From Amycolatopsis camponoti (GTDB taxonomy: Bacteria > Actinomycetota > Actinomycetes > Mycobacteriales > Pseudonocardiaceae), in the NCBI RefSeq assembly GCF_902497555.1, contig NZ_CABVGP010000003.1, forward strand, positions 248,001-312,000: a DNA stretch of 64,000 bases, read 5' to 3'. The position numbers and the translations under genes were made by a program. Under the pieces are notes generated by a model. It was not told the DNA's origin. It ran no database searches and worked only from the letters and a program-made list of their open reading frames with translations. Positions 40,922-50,713 of the stretch are shown here, in pieces (the first letter of the stretch is position 1; each line of letters begins with the position of its first letter).

Positions 40922-43261
40922 TCAGTCTTCCGCGCGACGGCGGCGGCGGGGCGTCGAGCCCGTGCCGCCGTTCGCCGCCAGCAGCTCGCTCACCGACCGG
41001 CCCGCCGTGTGCGAACCGCTGCCCGGTGGCGGCGGTGCCTCGGGCGACCGGTGGCCGTTGCGGGCGTGACCGTTGCTCGCGCCGTTGTGGCCGTTGCCGT
41101 TGTGACTGTTGCCGTTGTGGGCGCCGCCGTTGTGGCCGTTGCCGTTGTGCTGCTCCACGTCCGCCGGGTCGACCGGGGTCATGTTGCGGCGCGACATCGA
41201 CGCCCGCTCGGCGACCATGCCTTCCCACGCCGGGGGCTCGCCGTCCGGACGACGGCGACGGCCGCCGCCCGTGGGCTCGGGGGCGGGCACCGCCGGCATC
41301 TGCTGCGACTCGTCCGGCTTGCGGCGACGGCCACCCGAGCGGCCCTGGTAGTCGCGGACCGACTCCGGGAGCGTCGGGTTCACCATCGGCGCGTCCGCCT
41401 TCGCGGCGTCGGCGGGCGCGCGGTGCGAGCCCCCGTGCCGGGAGGCCGGCTCGTCGAGGATCGGCGACATGTCCGCCCGCGAGAACTGCTCCAGCCGCGA
41501 CGGACGGCGGCCGTCGGCGGCCGGGACCGGCGTGGTCGGCGGCACCACCGGGGGCAGGTTCGTGCGCGACGGCTGCCGCTGCGCCGGGCTGGTGTTCGGC
41601 ACCGGTGTCGTCGGCGGGACGACCGGGGGAAGGTCGCGACGCGACGCGGAGGCGTCCCTCGGCATCGGCGGGGCCTTCGGCTCGGGCGGCTTCGGCCGGT
41701 TCGGCCGCTGCCGCTCGGCGAAGTCGTCGCGGTTCTGGAAGGCCGCGCTCAGGTCGGTCACCGGCCGGAGGTCCGACCGGGACATCTCCGACGGCTTCAC
41801 CGGCGGTGCCGGGCGGGGCGGCGCGGGCCGCGGCGGCTCGGGCGCCTTGCGCGGCTCGGGGCGCGCACCGTTCGGCTGGCCGCCGACGCGGGGCAGGTCC
41901 GACCGCGACATCTCGACGCGCGGAATGTCCGGACGCGACATCTCCACCCGCGGAATGGCGGGCATCGACCGCTCGACCCGCGGAATGTCGGTCATCGACC
42001 GTTCCACGCGCGGAATGTTGGTCATCGACCGTTCCACGCGCGGAATGTCCGGGCGCGACATCTCGACGCGCGGGATGTCGGGGCGCGACATCTCCACCCG
42101 GGGGATCTCCGGCATCGACCGCTCGACGCGCGGGATGTCCGACCGCGACACCTCGCCCGGCCGCACGGCAGGGCGGGCCGGGTCGACCCGCGGCAGGTCC
42201 GAACGCGACACCTCGGCCGGCCGCATCGCCGGCCGCGACAGCTCCGCGCGGCGCGCGGGCGGCGGCTCGGGACGGCGGATCTCCGTCTTCGGCTCCGGGG
42301 CACGGCGGATCTCGGTCTTGGGGTCGGGCCGCGGCACCTGGCGCGTCGGCTCGGCGGCGGCCTCGGGACGGCGCTCGGGCTGCTTCGCGACCTCGTCCGG
42401 GTTCGGCAGCCGCATGGGCTGCGACTCGGCCTGGCGGCGGGCCGCTTCGGCGCGCAGCTCGGCGGCCTTCAGCTCGCGCTGCGCGGCGTTCAGCGCCGGA
42501 TCGACGGACGGCACCGGCGGACGGCGGTCGCTCAACGGCTTCGGCCGGGCCATCTGCTGGGTGCTCTGCACGTTGACGTTCGCCGGGGCCTTCGGGGCCG
42601 GCTTGCCGCCGAAGCCCTTGCCCTTGCCGAGGCCCTTGCCGTTCGCGGGCTTCCCGTTCGACGCCTTCCGGCGGCGCTCGTCGAGCACGCGGTCGATCAG
42701 CTCGGTCGGCCGCTCACCCTGCTCGGCCGGCTTCTTCCCGGACATCAGCTGCGCCGGCTTCTTCTTCGGCGCGGGGTCGGGGATCATCCGGTTGTCGTCG
42801 GACAGCTTGCGCATCCGGGTCGCCTGCGCGGTCAGCGCGACGCGTTCGAGCAGCACCTCGCCGCCGAACAGCGACTGGAGGCTGTCGCGCAGCGCGGACA
42901 CCTCGAGGCGCAGCGCCTCCAGTTCCTCGCGGCCGCGGGAGTCGGACTCGCTGCGGTTCTCCGCCTCCACCTCCAGCTCGAATTCACGCCGGGCCGCGAT
43001 CTCGCGTTCCAGCTCCAGCTCGTACACAGCCTGCGCCTCGGAAACCGCGTCCTCGCTCTGTGCCGCGTGCTTGCGGTACTTCACGGCGAGAAAAGCGCCG
43101 ATCAGGGCAGCCCAGAGGGCGGCGACGATCCCGAGCCGGAGATAGCGGAGATCATCGCTGAGCACCAGTGCGAGGGTGGCTCCGATGGCGAGGACGAATC
43201 CGACGACGAGCCACGGCCTGCCCAGTAGGCGGCCGCGCGAGTCGTCACCCACGCCGGTCAT
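40922..43261 (-). CDS. DUF6779-type membrane protein with coiled coil and long repeat-rich disordered tail
   Basis: This 779-residue protein has two N-terminal membrane segments (about residues 13-33 and 40-60), a coiled coil (about 70-150) and some 600 residues of Pro/Arg/Ala-rich, presumably disordered cytoplasmic sequence. The tail holds at least eight tandem 10-residue units of the type IPRVE[M/R]S[R/M]xx, a short STQQM motif, and near the end a His-Asn-Gly-rich stretch. It corresponds in position and character to Rv3604c. Start ATG 43261; a GTG at 43270 is possible. The layout suggests a membrane scaffold, perhaps for cell-envelope or division proteins; this is inference. Confidence 0.8.
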   Translation of the reverse strand: MTGVGDDSRGRLLGRPWLVVGFVLAIGATLALVLSDDLRYLRLGIVAALWAALIGAFLAVKYRKHAAQSEDAVSEAQAVYELELEREIAARREFELEVEAENRSESDSRGREELEALRLEVSALRDSLQSLFGGEVLLERVALTAQATRMRKLSDDNRMIPDPAPKKKPAQLMSGKKPAEQGERPTELIDRVLDERRRKASNGKPANGKGLGKGKGFGGKPAPKAPANVNVQSTQQMARPKPLSDRRPPVPSVDPALNAAQRELKAAELRAEAARRQAESQPMRLPNPDEVAKQPERRPEAAAEPTRQVPRPDPKTEIRRAPEPKTEIRRPEPPPARRAELSRPAMRPAEVSRSDLPRVDPARPAVRPGEVSRSDIPRVERSMPEIPRVEMSRPDIPRVEMSRPDIPRVERSMTNIPRVERSMTDIPRVERSMPAIPRVEMSRPDIPRVEMSRSDLPRVGGQPNGARPEPRKAPEPPRPAPPRPAPPVKPSEMSRSDLRPVTDLSAAFQNRDDFAERQRPNRPKPPEPKAPPMPRDASASRRDLPPVVPPTTPVPNTSPAQRQPSRTNLPPVVPPTTPVPAADGRRPSRLEQFSRADMSPILDEPASRHGGSHRAPADAAKADAPMVNPTLPESVRDYQGRSGGRRRKPDESQQMPAVPAPEPTGGGRRRRPDGEPPAWEGMVAERASMSRRNMTPVDPADVEQHNGNGHNGGAHNGNSHNGNGHNGASNGHARNGHRSPEAPPPPGSGSHTAGRSVSELLAANGGTGSTPRRRRRAED
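41060..41155 (-). repeat. His-Asn-Gly coding minisatellite
   Basis: The plus strand shows repeated GCCGTTGTG units, translated on the minus strand as HNGNGHNGG-type repeats with about eight His in 35 residues. It is part of the DUF6779-type gene. Such a segment is flexible and could bind metal; no function is demonstrated. Confidence 0.7.
41890..42145 (-). repeat. 30-bp tandem repeats within the DUF6779-type gene
   Basis: At least eight consecutive 30-base units, each coding ten residues, alternate between IPRVEMSRPD and IPRVERSMxx forms. The period is exactly 30 bases throughout, so copy number can change by slippage or recombination without shifting the frame. Further diverged units extend on both sides. 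Confidence 0.85.
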
Positions 43262-43330
43262 GCCTGACACCGTACCTGCTCGTAATCCGAACGAGACCTA
43301 CTCGGTCCCGCGAGCGGTGGGAATCCAGCG

Positions 43331-43792
43331 CTAACCGGTCATTCCGCGCGTGCGCTCACGGTCCTGGTCGCGCGGGGTCCGGCAGCAGTGCTCGAGCCAC
43401 AAACCCGCTGCTACCAGGGCCGCGGAGGACGCCACGCCGACCACGCCGGCGCGGGTGTCGAGCACCGCCGCGACGAGTTCGTCACGTCGCGGGATGAGGT
43501 ACGCGAGCGCGGCCAGCCAGGCGCCGCCCATGAACGCCCCGGCGAGCGACGAAGCCTTCGCGAGGGCCACCGATCGGGCGATCCCGATCGCGGCGACGAC
43601 GCGGCCGTTCTTGATCCGGGAGCGGATGGACAGCGCGAGCCCGCCCTCGACCACGGCCAGCACGGCGAAGGTGACGCCGGCGAACGTCGGCAACTGGGGC
43701 AGCGAGCCGTACGCCACCAGGAAGAGCAGGTAGCCGAGGACCAGGCCGAGCACGAAGGCCACCACCAGGTCGCGGGGCCGGGTGAAGTGCAT
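43331..43792 (-). CDS. DUF3180 family membrane protein
   Basis: This 153-residue protein has four membrane segments (about residues 8-30, 37-55, 78-100 and 112-132) and a basic tail. It matches the DUF3180 family, which in actinobacteria nearly always follows folK (Rv3605c in M. tuberculosis). Here it is separated from folK by a MerR gene on the other strand. The conserved RIKNGRVVAAIGIARSVALAKASS loop, quoted only in part as RVVAAIGIARSVALAKA, is the best family marker. A link to folate or envelope has not been shown. Confidence 0.85.
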   Translation of the reverse strand: MHFTRPRDLVVAFVLGLVLGYLLFLVAYGSLPQLPTFAGVTFAVLAVVEGGLALSIRSRIKNGRVVAAIGIARSVALAKASSLAGAFMGGAWLAALAYLIPRRDELVAAVLDTRAGVVGVASSAALVAAGLWLEHCCRTPRDQDRERTRGMTG

Positions 43793-43840
43793 GGTTCAAC
43801 CGTACCCAGCTCGGCCACCCGAAGCTTCGCACTACCCTTG

Positions 43841-43861
43841 ACTCTCCCCCGACTGGAGAGT
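43841..43861. promoter_or_regulatory. candidate MerR auto-operator
   Basis: ACTCTCC (43841-43847) and GGAGAGT (43855-43861) form a perfect 7-base inverted repeat with a 7-base spacer. The repeat ends five bases before the ATG of the MerR-type gene and overlaps a TTGACT hexamer. MerR-family proteins bind such palindromes in their own promoters. Confidence 0.6.
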
Positions 43862-43866
43862 TCACC

Positions 43867-44811
43867 ATGCGTCTTGTGGGCACCACCGCGACCTTCACCA
43901 TCGGCGAGCTGGCCCGGCGGACCGGCCTGCCCGTCAAGACCATCCGCTTCTACTCGGACGAGGGCCTGCTGCCCCCGACCGACCGGACGGACGCCGGCTA
44001 CCGGCTCTACGACGCCGCGGCGATGGCCCGGCTCGAGCTCGTCCGCACGCTGCGGGAGCTGGGCCTCGGCCTCGTCGACGTCTCCGCGGCCTTGACGCGG
44101 TCGGCGACCGTCGGCGAGCTGGCGACCCGGCACGTCGAGGCGCTGGACGAGCAGATCCGGCGGCTGCGGCTGCGCCGGGCGGTGCTGCGCGCGGTGGCCA
44201 AGCGTGATTCCGAGCTGGAGGAAGTGAACCTGATGAACCGTCTCGCGTCGATGTCCGACGAAGAGCGCAAGCGGCTGGTCGACGAGTTCTGGGACGAGAT
44301 GGTCTCCGGGCTGGAGATCAACGAGGAGTTCTACCGGCGCATGCGCGCGGGGAAGCCGGAGCTGCCCGACGATCCGTCGCCCGAGCAGCTCGAGGCCTGG
44401 ATCGAGTTCGCCGAGCTGGTCCAGGACCCGGACTTCCGGGCGCTGATCCGCGGCATGAGCGAAACCCAGGCCCGGCAGATCCGCGACGGCGAGTTCGAGC
44501 AGCCGGCGGACGCCTGGCAGCAGAACTGGCCAGGCTGGGTCTCTCGCGCGGAAGCGGCCGTGACAGCCGGGGAATCGCCGACGTCGGAGGCGGGGCAAAC
44601 GCTTGCGGCCGAGATCGCGGCGGCGACGGCCGGGCCGGACCAGGACCCGGCTTCAGCGGAGTTCCGCGCGGAGATGGCGGACCGGTTCGCGACGAGCGGC
44701 GACCCGCGGGCCGAACGCTATTGGCAGCTGCTGGCGATCATCAACGGCTGGCCGCCGGTCCCGACGGCCCAGCCCGCGGTGCGGTTCATGATCGAGGCGC
44801 TGCGCGGCTGA
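43867..44811 (+). CDS. MerR family transcriptional regulator with large C-terminal domain
   Basis: This 314-residue protein has an N-terminal MerR winged helix (FTIGELARRTGLPVKTIRFY, then DEGLLPPTDRTDAGYRLY) and a dimerising coiled coil (about residues 85-130). A C-terminal region of about 180 residues rich in Glu and Trp follows. The absence of Cys clusters argues against a metal sensor and for an organic ligand or multidrug type. A palindrome lies right before the gene. It sits on the opposite strand between folK and DUF3180, splitting an otherwise conserved folate-gene string. Confidence 0.85.
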   Translation: MRLVGTTATFTIGELARRTGLPVKTIRFYSDEGLLPPTDRTDAGYRLYDAAAMARLELVRTLRELGLGLVDVSAALTRSATVGELATRHVEALDEQIRRLRLRRAVLRAVAKRDSELEEVNLMNRLASMSDEERKRLVDEFWDEMVSGLEINEEFYRRMRAGKPELPDDPSPEQLEAWIEFAELVQDPDFRALIRGMSETQARQIRDGEFEQPADAWQQNWPGWVSRAEAAVTAGESPTSEAGQTLAAEIAAATAGPDQDPASAEFRAEMADRFATSGDPRAERYWQLLAIINGWPPVPTAQPAVRFMIEALRG

Positions 44812-44840
44812 CCGCACAAGAACAACAGCTCGGCGACCGG

Positions 44841-44870
44841 CCGGGGGTGAGGGGTAACGGACACCCCCGG
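44841..44870. terminator. stem-loop between the convergent MerR and folK genes
   Basis: CCGGGGGTG (44841-44849) pairs with CACCCCCGG (44862-44870) across 12 bases. It is central in the 77-base gap between the two stop codons and can act on either transcript. There is no T-run. Confidence 0.6.
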
Positions 44871-44888
44871 TTCATCGATAGGTCATGT

Positions 44889-45380
44889 TCAGCGCAGCTC
44901 GAAGTCCGTGCGGCGGACCGACGCCAGGTCGTCCTCGGGGCGCGCGGCCAGCAGCGCCGCGATCGGGCCGTGCCCCGGCAGCACCGCGGCCGGCTCGATC
45001 TCCACCCACGGCACCAGCACGCTCGCGCGGTCCGGCGTCCCCGGGTGGGGCAGCAGCAGCTCCGGGTCGCCGGACGTCACGCCCTCGACGGTGACCACGT
45101 CGACGTCCAGCGTCCGCGGTCCCCAGCGCAGCTCGCGCACCCGGCCCGCGGCCCGCTCGGCCGCCTGGCCCGCGCGCAGCCACGCCCAGTGATCGCGCAC
45201 CGGGTCGTCGACGACGCAGACCGCGTTCAGGAAGTCCGGCTGGTCCTCGACGCCCCACGCCTTGGTCTCGTACACGCTCGACACCGCGACCAGCGCGGGC
45301 CGCACGGCGTCGAGCGCCAGCTGCAGGAAGCCGAGCCGGTCGCCGAGGTTCGAGCCCAGCGAAAGGACGGCCCGGCTCAT
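44889..45380 (-). CDS. folK: 2-amino-4-hydroxy-6-hydroxymethyldihydropteridine pyrophosphokinase
   Basis: This 163-residue HPPK transfers pyrophosphate from ATP to the hydroxymethyl pterin, just before dihydropteroate synthase. Motifs: [35 protein letters not shown], and the catalytic/ATP region [12 protein letters not shown] with [12 protein letters not shown]. Start ATG 45380 overlaps the folB stop (ATGA). It ends the folE-folP-folB-folK operon. Confidence 0.96.
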   Translation of the reverse strand: MSRAVLSLGSNLGDRLGFLQLALDAVRPALVAVSSVYETKAWGVEDQPDFLNAVCVVDDPVRDHWAWLRAGQAAERAAGRVRELRWGPRTLDVDVVTVEGVTSGDPELLLPHPGTPDRASVLVPWVEIEPAAVLPGHGPIAALLAARPEDDLASVRRTDFELR

Positions 45381-45736
45381 CGGTCGCGCCGGACCGTGAC
45401 GGCCACGTCGTCGAAGGTCAGCGGGATCGGCGCGGACGGCTTGTGCACCGTCACCTCGACCGCGCGCAGCCGCTCGTCGCGCATGACCTCGTCGGCGATC
45501 TTGCCCGCGACGCTCTCGATGAGGTCGTACGGCTCGCCCGCGACGATCCCCGCCGCCAGCTCGGCCAGCTCGCCGTAGTGCAGGGTCTTGGTCAGGTCGT
45601 CCGACGCGGCGGCGGGCCCGAGGTCCAGCCACACCGTGATGTCGACGACGAACTCCTGCCCGTCCCGCTTCTCGTGCTCGAAAACGCCGTGGCGGCCGAA
45701 CACCCGCAGGCCGGTCAGCGTGATCCGGTCAGACAT
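45377..45736 (-). CDS. folB: dihydroneopterin aldolase
   Basis: This 119-residue FolB removes the side chain of dihydroneopterin. It begins [20 protein letters not shown] and contains the pterin-site Glu in [13 protein letters not shown] and the catalytic Lys in [12 protein letters not shown]. It is a tunnelling-fold protein that forms octamers. The start at 45736 overlaps folP by eight bases and its end overlaps folK by four, so the three are tightly coupled. Confidence 0.95.
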   Translation of the reverse strand: MSDRITLTGLRVFGRHGVFEHEKRDGQEFVVDITVWLDLGPAAASDDLTKTLHYGELAELAAGIVAGEPYDLIESVAGKIADEVMRDERLRAVEVTVHKPSAPIPLTFDDVAVTVRRDR

Positions 45737-46574
45737 CCGGCGAACCCTTCCACCACGCGGCGGCCACGGCGACCGCGTCCAGCGACGCCCCGACCTCGTG
45801 CACCCGCACGCCCCACGCGCCCGCGGCCGCGGCGAGCGCCGAGATGGCGGCGGTGGCGTCCTCACGGCCGTCCGGCGGACGCGGCGTACCGTCCTTTTCG
45901 GACAGCAAGCGGCCGAGAAAACGTTTGCGCGAAGCACCGACGAGCACCGGGAAACCCAGGGACAGCAGCGAATCCAGGCCGCGTAGCAACGCCCAGTCGT
46001 GCTCCGCGTTCTTCGCGAAGCCCAGCCCGGGATCCAGCACGATCGCGCTCTCGGCGACCCCCGCCGCGAGCGCTTCGTCCACTCTGGACAGCAGCTCGGC
46101 GCGGACGTCGGCCACGACATCGTCGTATTCGGCGAGCGCCTGCATGTCCCGGCTGTGCCCGCGCCAGTGCATCAGCACCCACGGCGCCCCGGACTCCGCG
46201 GCGACGCGCGCCATGTCCGGATCGGCCAGCCCGCCCGAGACGTCGTTGACCACCTTCGCCCCGGCGTCGAGCGCCGCGGCGGCGACGGAAGCGCGCGTCG
46301 TGTCGACCGAAAGGTGGATACCCTCGCCGGCGAGGGTGCGGATCACCGGGATGATGCGTGCCAGCTCGGTCTCGGCGTCGACCCGCGCCGCACCCGGCCG
46401 GGTCGACTCACCGCCGACGTCGATCAGGTCGGCACCACGCGCCCACATCGCGCGGGCGTGCTCCAGCGCCTGGTCGAGCCCGAGGTACCGGCCACCGTCC
46501 GAAAAGGAATCCGGCGTCACGTTCAGCACGCCCATCACGACGCACCGGCCGGGAGCGGGAAGCCCCACGCTCAC
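45729..46574 (-). CDS. folP: dihydropteroate synthase
   Basis: This 281-residue TIM-barrel enzyme condenses the pterin pyrophosphate with para-aminobenzoate and is the sulfonamide target. Signatures: [30 protein letters not shown] and a C-terminal ADLVRVHEVG-type segment seen here as [13 protein letters not shown]. Start 46574 overlaps the folE stop by four bases. No change at the usual sulfonamide-contact loops is obvious by eye. Confidence 0.96.
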   Translation of the reverse strand: MSVGLPAPGRCVVMGVLNVTPDSFSDGGRYLGLDQALEHARAMWARGADLIDVGGESTRPGAARVDAETELARIIPVIRTLAGEGIHLSVDTTRASVAAAALDAGAKVVNDVSGGLADPDMARVAAESGAPWVLMHWRGHSRDMQALAEYDDVVADVRAELLSRVDEALAAGVAESAIVLDPGLGFAKNAEHDWALLRGLDSLLSLGFPVLVGASRKRFLGRLLSEKDGTPRPPDGREDATAAISALAAAAGAWGVRVHEVGASLDAVAVAAAWWKGSPDV

Positions 46575-47176
46575 CGGCGCGCCCTGATCAGGTCGAGCGC
46601 CTCCGCCCGCGACGACGGGGAGTTCTTCAGCTGTCCCCGCACGGCGGAGGTGGTCGTGCGCGCGCCCGGCTTCCGGATGCCGCGCATGGCCATGCAGAGG
46701 TGCTCGGCCTCGATCACGACGATGACACCGCGCGGTTCGAGCTTCCGCACGAGGGCGTCGGCGACCTGGGATGTCAGGCGCTCCTGAACCTGCGGGCGCT
46801 TGGCGTAGAGGTCGACGAGCCGGGCGAGCTTGGAGAGCCCGGTGACCTTCCCGGCGGCGTTCGGGATGTACCCGACGTGCGCGACGCCATGGAAGGGCAC
46901 GAGGTGGTGTTCACACTGGCTGTACATCGGGATGTCCGTGACCAGCACGAGTTCCTCGTGCGACTCGTCGAACGTCTTGTCCAGAACCGAGTCCGGCTCG
47001 ATGTACAGCCCGGCGAACATTTCCTGGTACGCCCGGGCGACCCGGGCGGGAGTGTCCTTCAGACCGTCCCGCTCCGGGTCTTCGCCGCAGGCCAAGAGGA
47101 GCTCGCGGATCGCCTTCTCCGCCCGGTCCTGGTCGAAGACCGGGCGGTCGGCGTCACTGGGACTTTTCGGGTCCAT
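46571..47176 (-). CDS. folE: GTP cyclohydrolase I
   Basis: This 201-residue enzyme opens GTP to dihydroneopterin triphosphate, the first step of folate synthesis. Zinc ligands are in [10 protein letters not shown] and [31 protein letters not shown] is also typical. I place the start at ATG 47176, which overlaps the end of ftsH by 23 bases; longer frames upstream only re-read ftsH. It is the first of four folate genes in one overlapping string. Confidence 0.96.
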   Translation of the reverse strand: MDPKSPSDADRPVFDQDRAEKAIRELLLACGEDPERDGLKDTPARVARAYQEMFAGLYIEPDSVLDKTFDESHEELVLVTDIPMYSQCEHHLVPFHGVAHVGYIPNAAGKVTGLSKLARLVDLYAKRPQVQERLTSQVADALVRKLEPRGVIVVIEAEHLCMAMRGIRKPGARTTTSAVRGQLKNSPSSRAEALDLIRARR

Positions 47177-49562
47177 CAGGGTCACGGCGCTCCCCCTCGC
47201 TCTGCTGGTTGCCCGCTTGATCGGCGAACCAGCCGTGCTCGCGAGGGCGTTCGTCACCACCGGGCCGCCACGACTGGCCCGGCTGACCGCCCGGCGAGGT
47301 CGCGGGCGTCCAGCCCGGAGGGGCACCGTAGTTCGGGGGACCGCTCTGGCCCGCCGGACCACCCTGGTAGCCGCCCGCCTGCGGGCCGCCGGCCTGGGGC
47401 CAGTGCGCCGTGCCGTTGGCGCCGCCGTTCGGGCCGCTGTAGGGACGGCCACCGTTCGGGTAGGAGCCCGGCGGCGGCGGGGCGTACGGGTTGGCGTTGG
47501 GATCGACCGGCGCCGGGTACGGCGGACCGCCCGGCAGGTCGCCCGCGCCCTGGGCGGTGCCGACCGGGGTCGGCTCCGGCTTCAGGACCGGCTTCTCCTT
47601 CTCCGGCGGAGGCCACGGCTCGCCGCGTTCCATCGCCAGCTCGCCCGGGGTCTTGATCGGCGGCTTGTCCGACGGCGTCCGCTCACCGAACTCGTTGAAC
47701 ACGGTGATGTGCGGGCGCTTCTCGACCGTCGCGAAGATCCGCTCCAGGTCCTTACGGGTCAGCGTCTCCTTCTCCAGGAGCTCGATGACCAGCTCGTCGA
47801 GCACGTCGCGGTAGGTGTTGAGCACGTGCCACGCCTCGGTGTGCGCCGTCTCGATGAGCTTGCGCACCTCCTCGTCGATCTCGTGCGCCACCTCGAGCGA
47901 GTAGTCCGCCTGGCGGCCGGCCGAGCGGCCGAGGAACGGGTCGCCCTGCTCCTGGCCGTACTTGACCGCGCCGAGCCGGGCGCTCATGCCGTACTCGGTG
48001 ACCATCGCGCGGGCGATCTTCGTCGCCTGCTCGATGTCCGACGACGCGCCGGTGGTGGGCTCGTGGAAGACGAGCTCCTCCGCCGTGCGGCCACCCATCG
48101 CGAAGACCAGCCGCCCGATCATCTCGGAGCGGGTCATCAGGTCCTTGTCGTCCTCCGGGACGAGCAGCGCGTGCCCGCCCGTCCGGCCGCGCGGCAGGAT
48201 CGTCAGCTTGTAGACCGGCTCGATGTCCGGCATCGCCCACGCGGCGAGCGCGTGCCCGCCCTCGTGGTAGGCCGTGATCTTCTTCTCCTTCTCGGAGATG
48301 ATCCGGCTCTTGCGAGCGGGGCCGCCGACGACGCGGTCGACCGATTCCTCGAGCTCGACGTCGCCGATCACGTGCCCGTTCTTGCGGGCGGTGAGCAGGG
48401 CGGCCTCGTTCAGCACGTTCGCCAGGTCGGCGCCGGACATGCCGACGGTCCGCTTGGCCAGGCTGGTCAGGTCGGTGCCCTGGGCGATCGGCTTGCCCTT
48501 GGAGTGCACCTCGAGGATCGCCTTGCGGCCGCGCAGGTCGGGCGCGGAGACCGGGATCTGCCGGTCGAAGCGGCCCGGGCGCAGCAGCGCGGGGTCGAGG
48601 ATGTCGGGCCGGTTGGTCGCCGCGATCAGGATGATGCCGCCGCGGGCGTCGAAGCCGTCCATCTCGACGAGCAGCTGGTTCAGCGTCTGCTCGCGCTCGT
48701 CGTGCCCGCCGCCGAGGCCGGCGCCGCGCTGGCGGCCGACCGCGTCGATCTCGTCGACGAAGATGATGCAGGGCGCGTTCTGCTTGGCCTGTTCGAACAG
48801 GTCACGGACGCGCGACGCACCGACACCGACGAACATCTCGACGAAGTCCGAGCCGGAGATCGTGTAGAACGGCACGCCCGCCTCGCCGGCGACGGCCCGC
48901 GCGAGCAGCGTCTTGCCGGTACCGGGCGGCCCGTAGAGCAGCACGCCCTTCGGGATCTTCGCGCCCAACGCTTGGTAGCGCGCCGGGTTCTGCAGGAAGT
49001 CCTTGATCTCGTACAGCTCTTCGACGGCCTCGTCGGCGCCCGCGACGTCCCCGAAGGTCGTCTTGGGCATGTCCTTGTTCAGCTGCTTGGCCTTGGACTT
49101 GCCGAAGTTGAGGACGCGGTTGCCGCCACCCTGGGCGTTGTTCATCATCCACATCAGCAGGCCCAGCACGAGGGCCAGCGGGATGGCGAAGATGAGGATC
49201 TGGGTCAGCACGCCCTGCTGGGTCACCTTGGTGGTGAACTTGATCGGCTGGCCGCCGTTCTTCGCCGCGATCAACGAGTCGTAGATCGGGCGGGTGGCGT
49301 CCGAGGGGTACTGCGAAATGATCTGGGTGACCTGCTGGCCGTCCACGTCGACAGGCTTGTTCAGCAGCAGTTTGAGCTGCTGTTCCTTGTCCTCGAGGCT
49401 GGCTTCCTTGACGTTGTTCGAGGAGATCTGGGAGTTCGCCACCGAGATGGGTGCCTGGGTGTACCCACGATCACTGTCGAAGATCGTGTTGTACGCGAAC
49501 AACGCCAGCAACCCCGCGACGATCCACAGCAGTGGGTTCCTGAGCACGCTCTTCCGGTTCAT
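47154..49562 (-). CDS. ftsH: ATP-dependent zinc metalloprotease FtsH
   Basis: This 802-residue membrane AAA protease has two membrane segments (about residues 10-28 and 105-125) flanking an outside domain. An AAA module follows with [19 protein letters not shown], a second region with [10 protein letters not shown], and the protease site [10 protein letters not shown]. The C-terminal 190 residues are Pro/Gly/Asn-rich and longer than in E. coli FtsH, as in mycobacterial orthologues. It degrades damaged membrane proteins and regulators. It heads the ftsH-folEPBK string. A TTGTCA/TATCAC promoter with 16-base spacing lies upstream. Confidence 0.97.
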   Translation of the reverse strand: MNRKSVLRNPLLWIVAGLLALFAYNTIFDSDRGYTQAPISVANSQISSNNVKEASLEDKEQQLKLLLNKPVDVDGQQVTQIISQYPSDATRPIYDSLIAAKNGGQPIKFTTKVTQQGVLTQILIFAIPLALVLGLLMWMMNNAQGGGNRVLNFGKSKAKQLNKDMPKTTFGDVAGADEAVEELYEIKDFLQNPARYQALGAKIPKGVLLYGPPGTGKTLLARAVAGEAGVPFYTISGSDFVEMFVGVGASRVRDLFEQAKQNAPCIIFVDEIDAVGRQRGAGLGGGHDEREQTLNQLLVEMDGFDARGGIILIAATNRPDILDPALLRPGRFDRQIPVSAPDLRGRKAILEVHSKGKPIAQGTDLTSLAKRTVGMSGADLANVLNEAALLTARKNGHVIGDVELEESVDRVVGGPARKSRIISEKEKKITAYHEGGHALAAWAMPDIEPVYKLTILPRGRTGGHALLVPEDDKDLMTRSEMIGRLVFAMGGRTAEELVFHEPTTGASSDIEQATKIARAMVTEYGMSARLGAVKYGQEQGDPFLGRSAGRQADYSLEVAHEIDEEVRKLIETAHTEAWHVLNTYRDVLDELVIELLEKETLTRKDLERIFATVEKRPHITVFNEFGERTPSDKPPIKTPGELAMERGEPWPPPEKEKPVLKPEPTPVGTAQGAGDLPGGPPYPAPVDPNANPYAPPPPGSYPNGGRPYSGPNGGANGTAHWPQAGGPQAGGYQGGPAGQSGPPNYGAPPGWTPATSPGGQPGQSWRPGGDERPREHGWFADQAGNQQSEGERRDPDGPEKSQ

Positions 49563-49609
49563 ACGACTCGGCCCTGGTGGCCTCGACCCTCCCTGGTTGG
49601 GCGGCTCCT

Positions 49610-49637
49610 GTGATACCCGCCATCACGATCTTGACAA
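49610..49637 (-). promoter_or_regulatory. predicted ftsH promoter
   Basis: On the minus strand TTGTCA (49637-49632) and TATCAC (49615-49610) are 16 bases apart. Transcription would start near 49603, giving a leader of about 40 bases before the ftsH ATG at 49562. Confidence 0.5.
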
Positions 49638-49766
49638 ACCCGTGGTGCCTTGGACACCCGTCCCATCAGGGTACCGTCCGCTGCCGCGTTCATCCCCTGT
49701 GAGCCTCTCGCAGGTCAACGGGCGATAGCGCGCCCGGGTTCCCGCCCGGCGTCCACACCGGTCACG

Positions 49767-50582
49767 CTATCGCGTGCCGTCCGACACACTGTTCACCATC
49801 TCGCCCAGCCGGGTCCGCAGCGTGGCCGGGTCGGCCGGGGCGACCGTGACCCACTCGCGGCCGTCCGTACCTGCGCGGGAGAGGCTGAGGTAGCGCCCGG
49901 TCGCGGTGTCGAACCAGGCCAGCACCCGGGACCGTTGCTTGGCCCCGACCTGCGAACGGCTGTTCGCTGCCAGCTGACCGCCGCGCTGCCGCGGCTGCCC
50001 GGAGATGCGGCCGTAGGCCTCCCGCGGATCGGCCGTGACGCGTTCGCTCAGCGGTGTCCGGCGCGCCTTCCCCCGCTCCTCGGCCGGGTTCGACGGCAGG
50101 GACACGGGCACCCGGATCGGCGCCGTCCGCAGGGCGTCGTCCAGCGGAAGTGTGACCGACGCCTCGCTCCCGCGCGGCCCGGCCGGGAGCACCCCGACGA
50201 CGGCGGAGACCAGGCCGTCCGGCGGGACGTCCCGCAGCCAGATGCCGTCGGCGTCCTGGACCGCGAGGACGCCCTGGGTGTCGTCGGCCGCCGCGAGGAC
50301 GCCGACGGTGGGCGCCTCGAACTGCGGGATGTGCAGGGCGTCGATGGTCAGCGGCGCGAAGGCGAGCAGGTGCAGCGCGTCCTCGATCGGTGGCGCGAGC
50401 CTGCCGCGTGCTTCACGGATGCCGCGGGCCTTCAGCTCGGCGTCGACGCGGTGGCGCAGCGAGACGCGCTCGTCTTCGGTCGCGCCGTGCGACTTGACCA
50501 GCAGCGGGTACGGCAGCTCCCCGACCTGCGCCGACTCCCAGAGGAAGTCGAACGCGAGCGGCGAGAAGAACTCTTGCATCAC
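49767..50582 (-). CDS. ESX secretion-associated protein EspG, copy 1
   Basis: This 271-residue protein belongs to the EspG family of cytoplasmic chaperones that bind PE-PPE pairs and deliver them to type VII secretion. It begins with the family-type signature FDFLWESAQVGELPYPL and contains RLAPPIEDALHLLAFAPL and WVTVAPADPATLRTRLGEMV. It is a paralogue of the next gene upstream (50714-51499), with which it shares much of its length. The 131-base gap suggests separate or attenuated expression. No secretion-machine gene (ecc) is in the window. Confidence 0.88.
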   Translation of the reverse strand: MMQEFFSPLAFDFLWESAQVGELPYPLLVKSHGATEDERVSLRHRVDAELKARGIREARGRLAPPIEDALHLLAFAPLTIDALHIPQFEAPTVGVLAAADDTQGVLAVQDADGIWLRDVPPDGLVSAVVGVLPAGPRGSEASVTLPLDDALRTAPIRVPVSLPSNPAEERGKARRTPLSERVTADPREAYGRISGQPRQRGGQLAANSRSQVGAKQRSRVLAWFDTATGRYLSLSRAGTDGREWVTVAPADPATLRTRLGEMVNSVSDGTR

Positions 50583-50713
50583 TACTCTCCCGGATCGGAC
50601 TCTTGCTCAGCGTAGCCCGCACCACCGACAAAAAAGGGTCGGCGGCCGGGCACGCACGGAGAAACCGGAGCCCGATCTTGGCAGAGGCCGCCCGGCGCGG
50701 GAACGGAGAGGCG

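Noticed and set aside
41083..42145. Regular repeats that could suggest a CRISPR array
   Set aside because: The 30-base units are contiguous, in frame and coding, without spacers, and no cas gene is near.
39652..43228. Very long frames opposite the PrsW and DUF6779-type genes
   Set aside because: Low-complexity Arg/Ala translation; the minus strand has membrane segments, metal motifs and conserved gene order.
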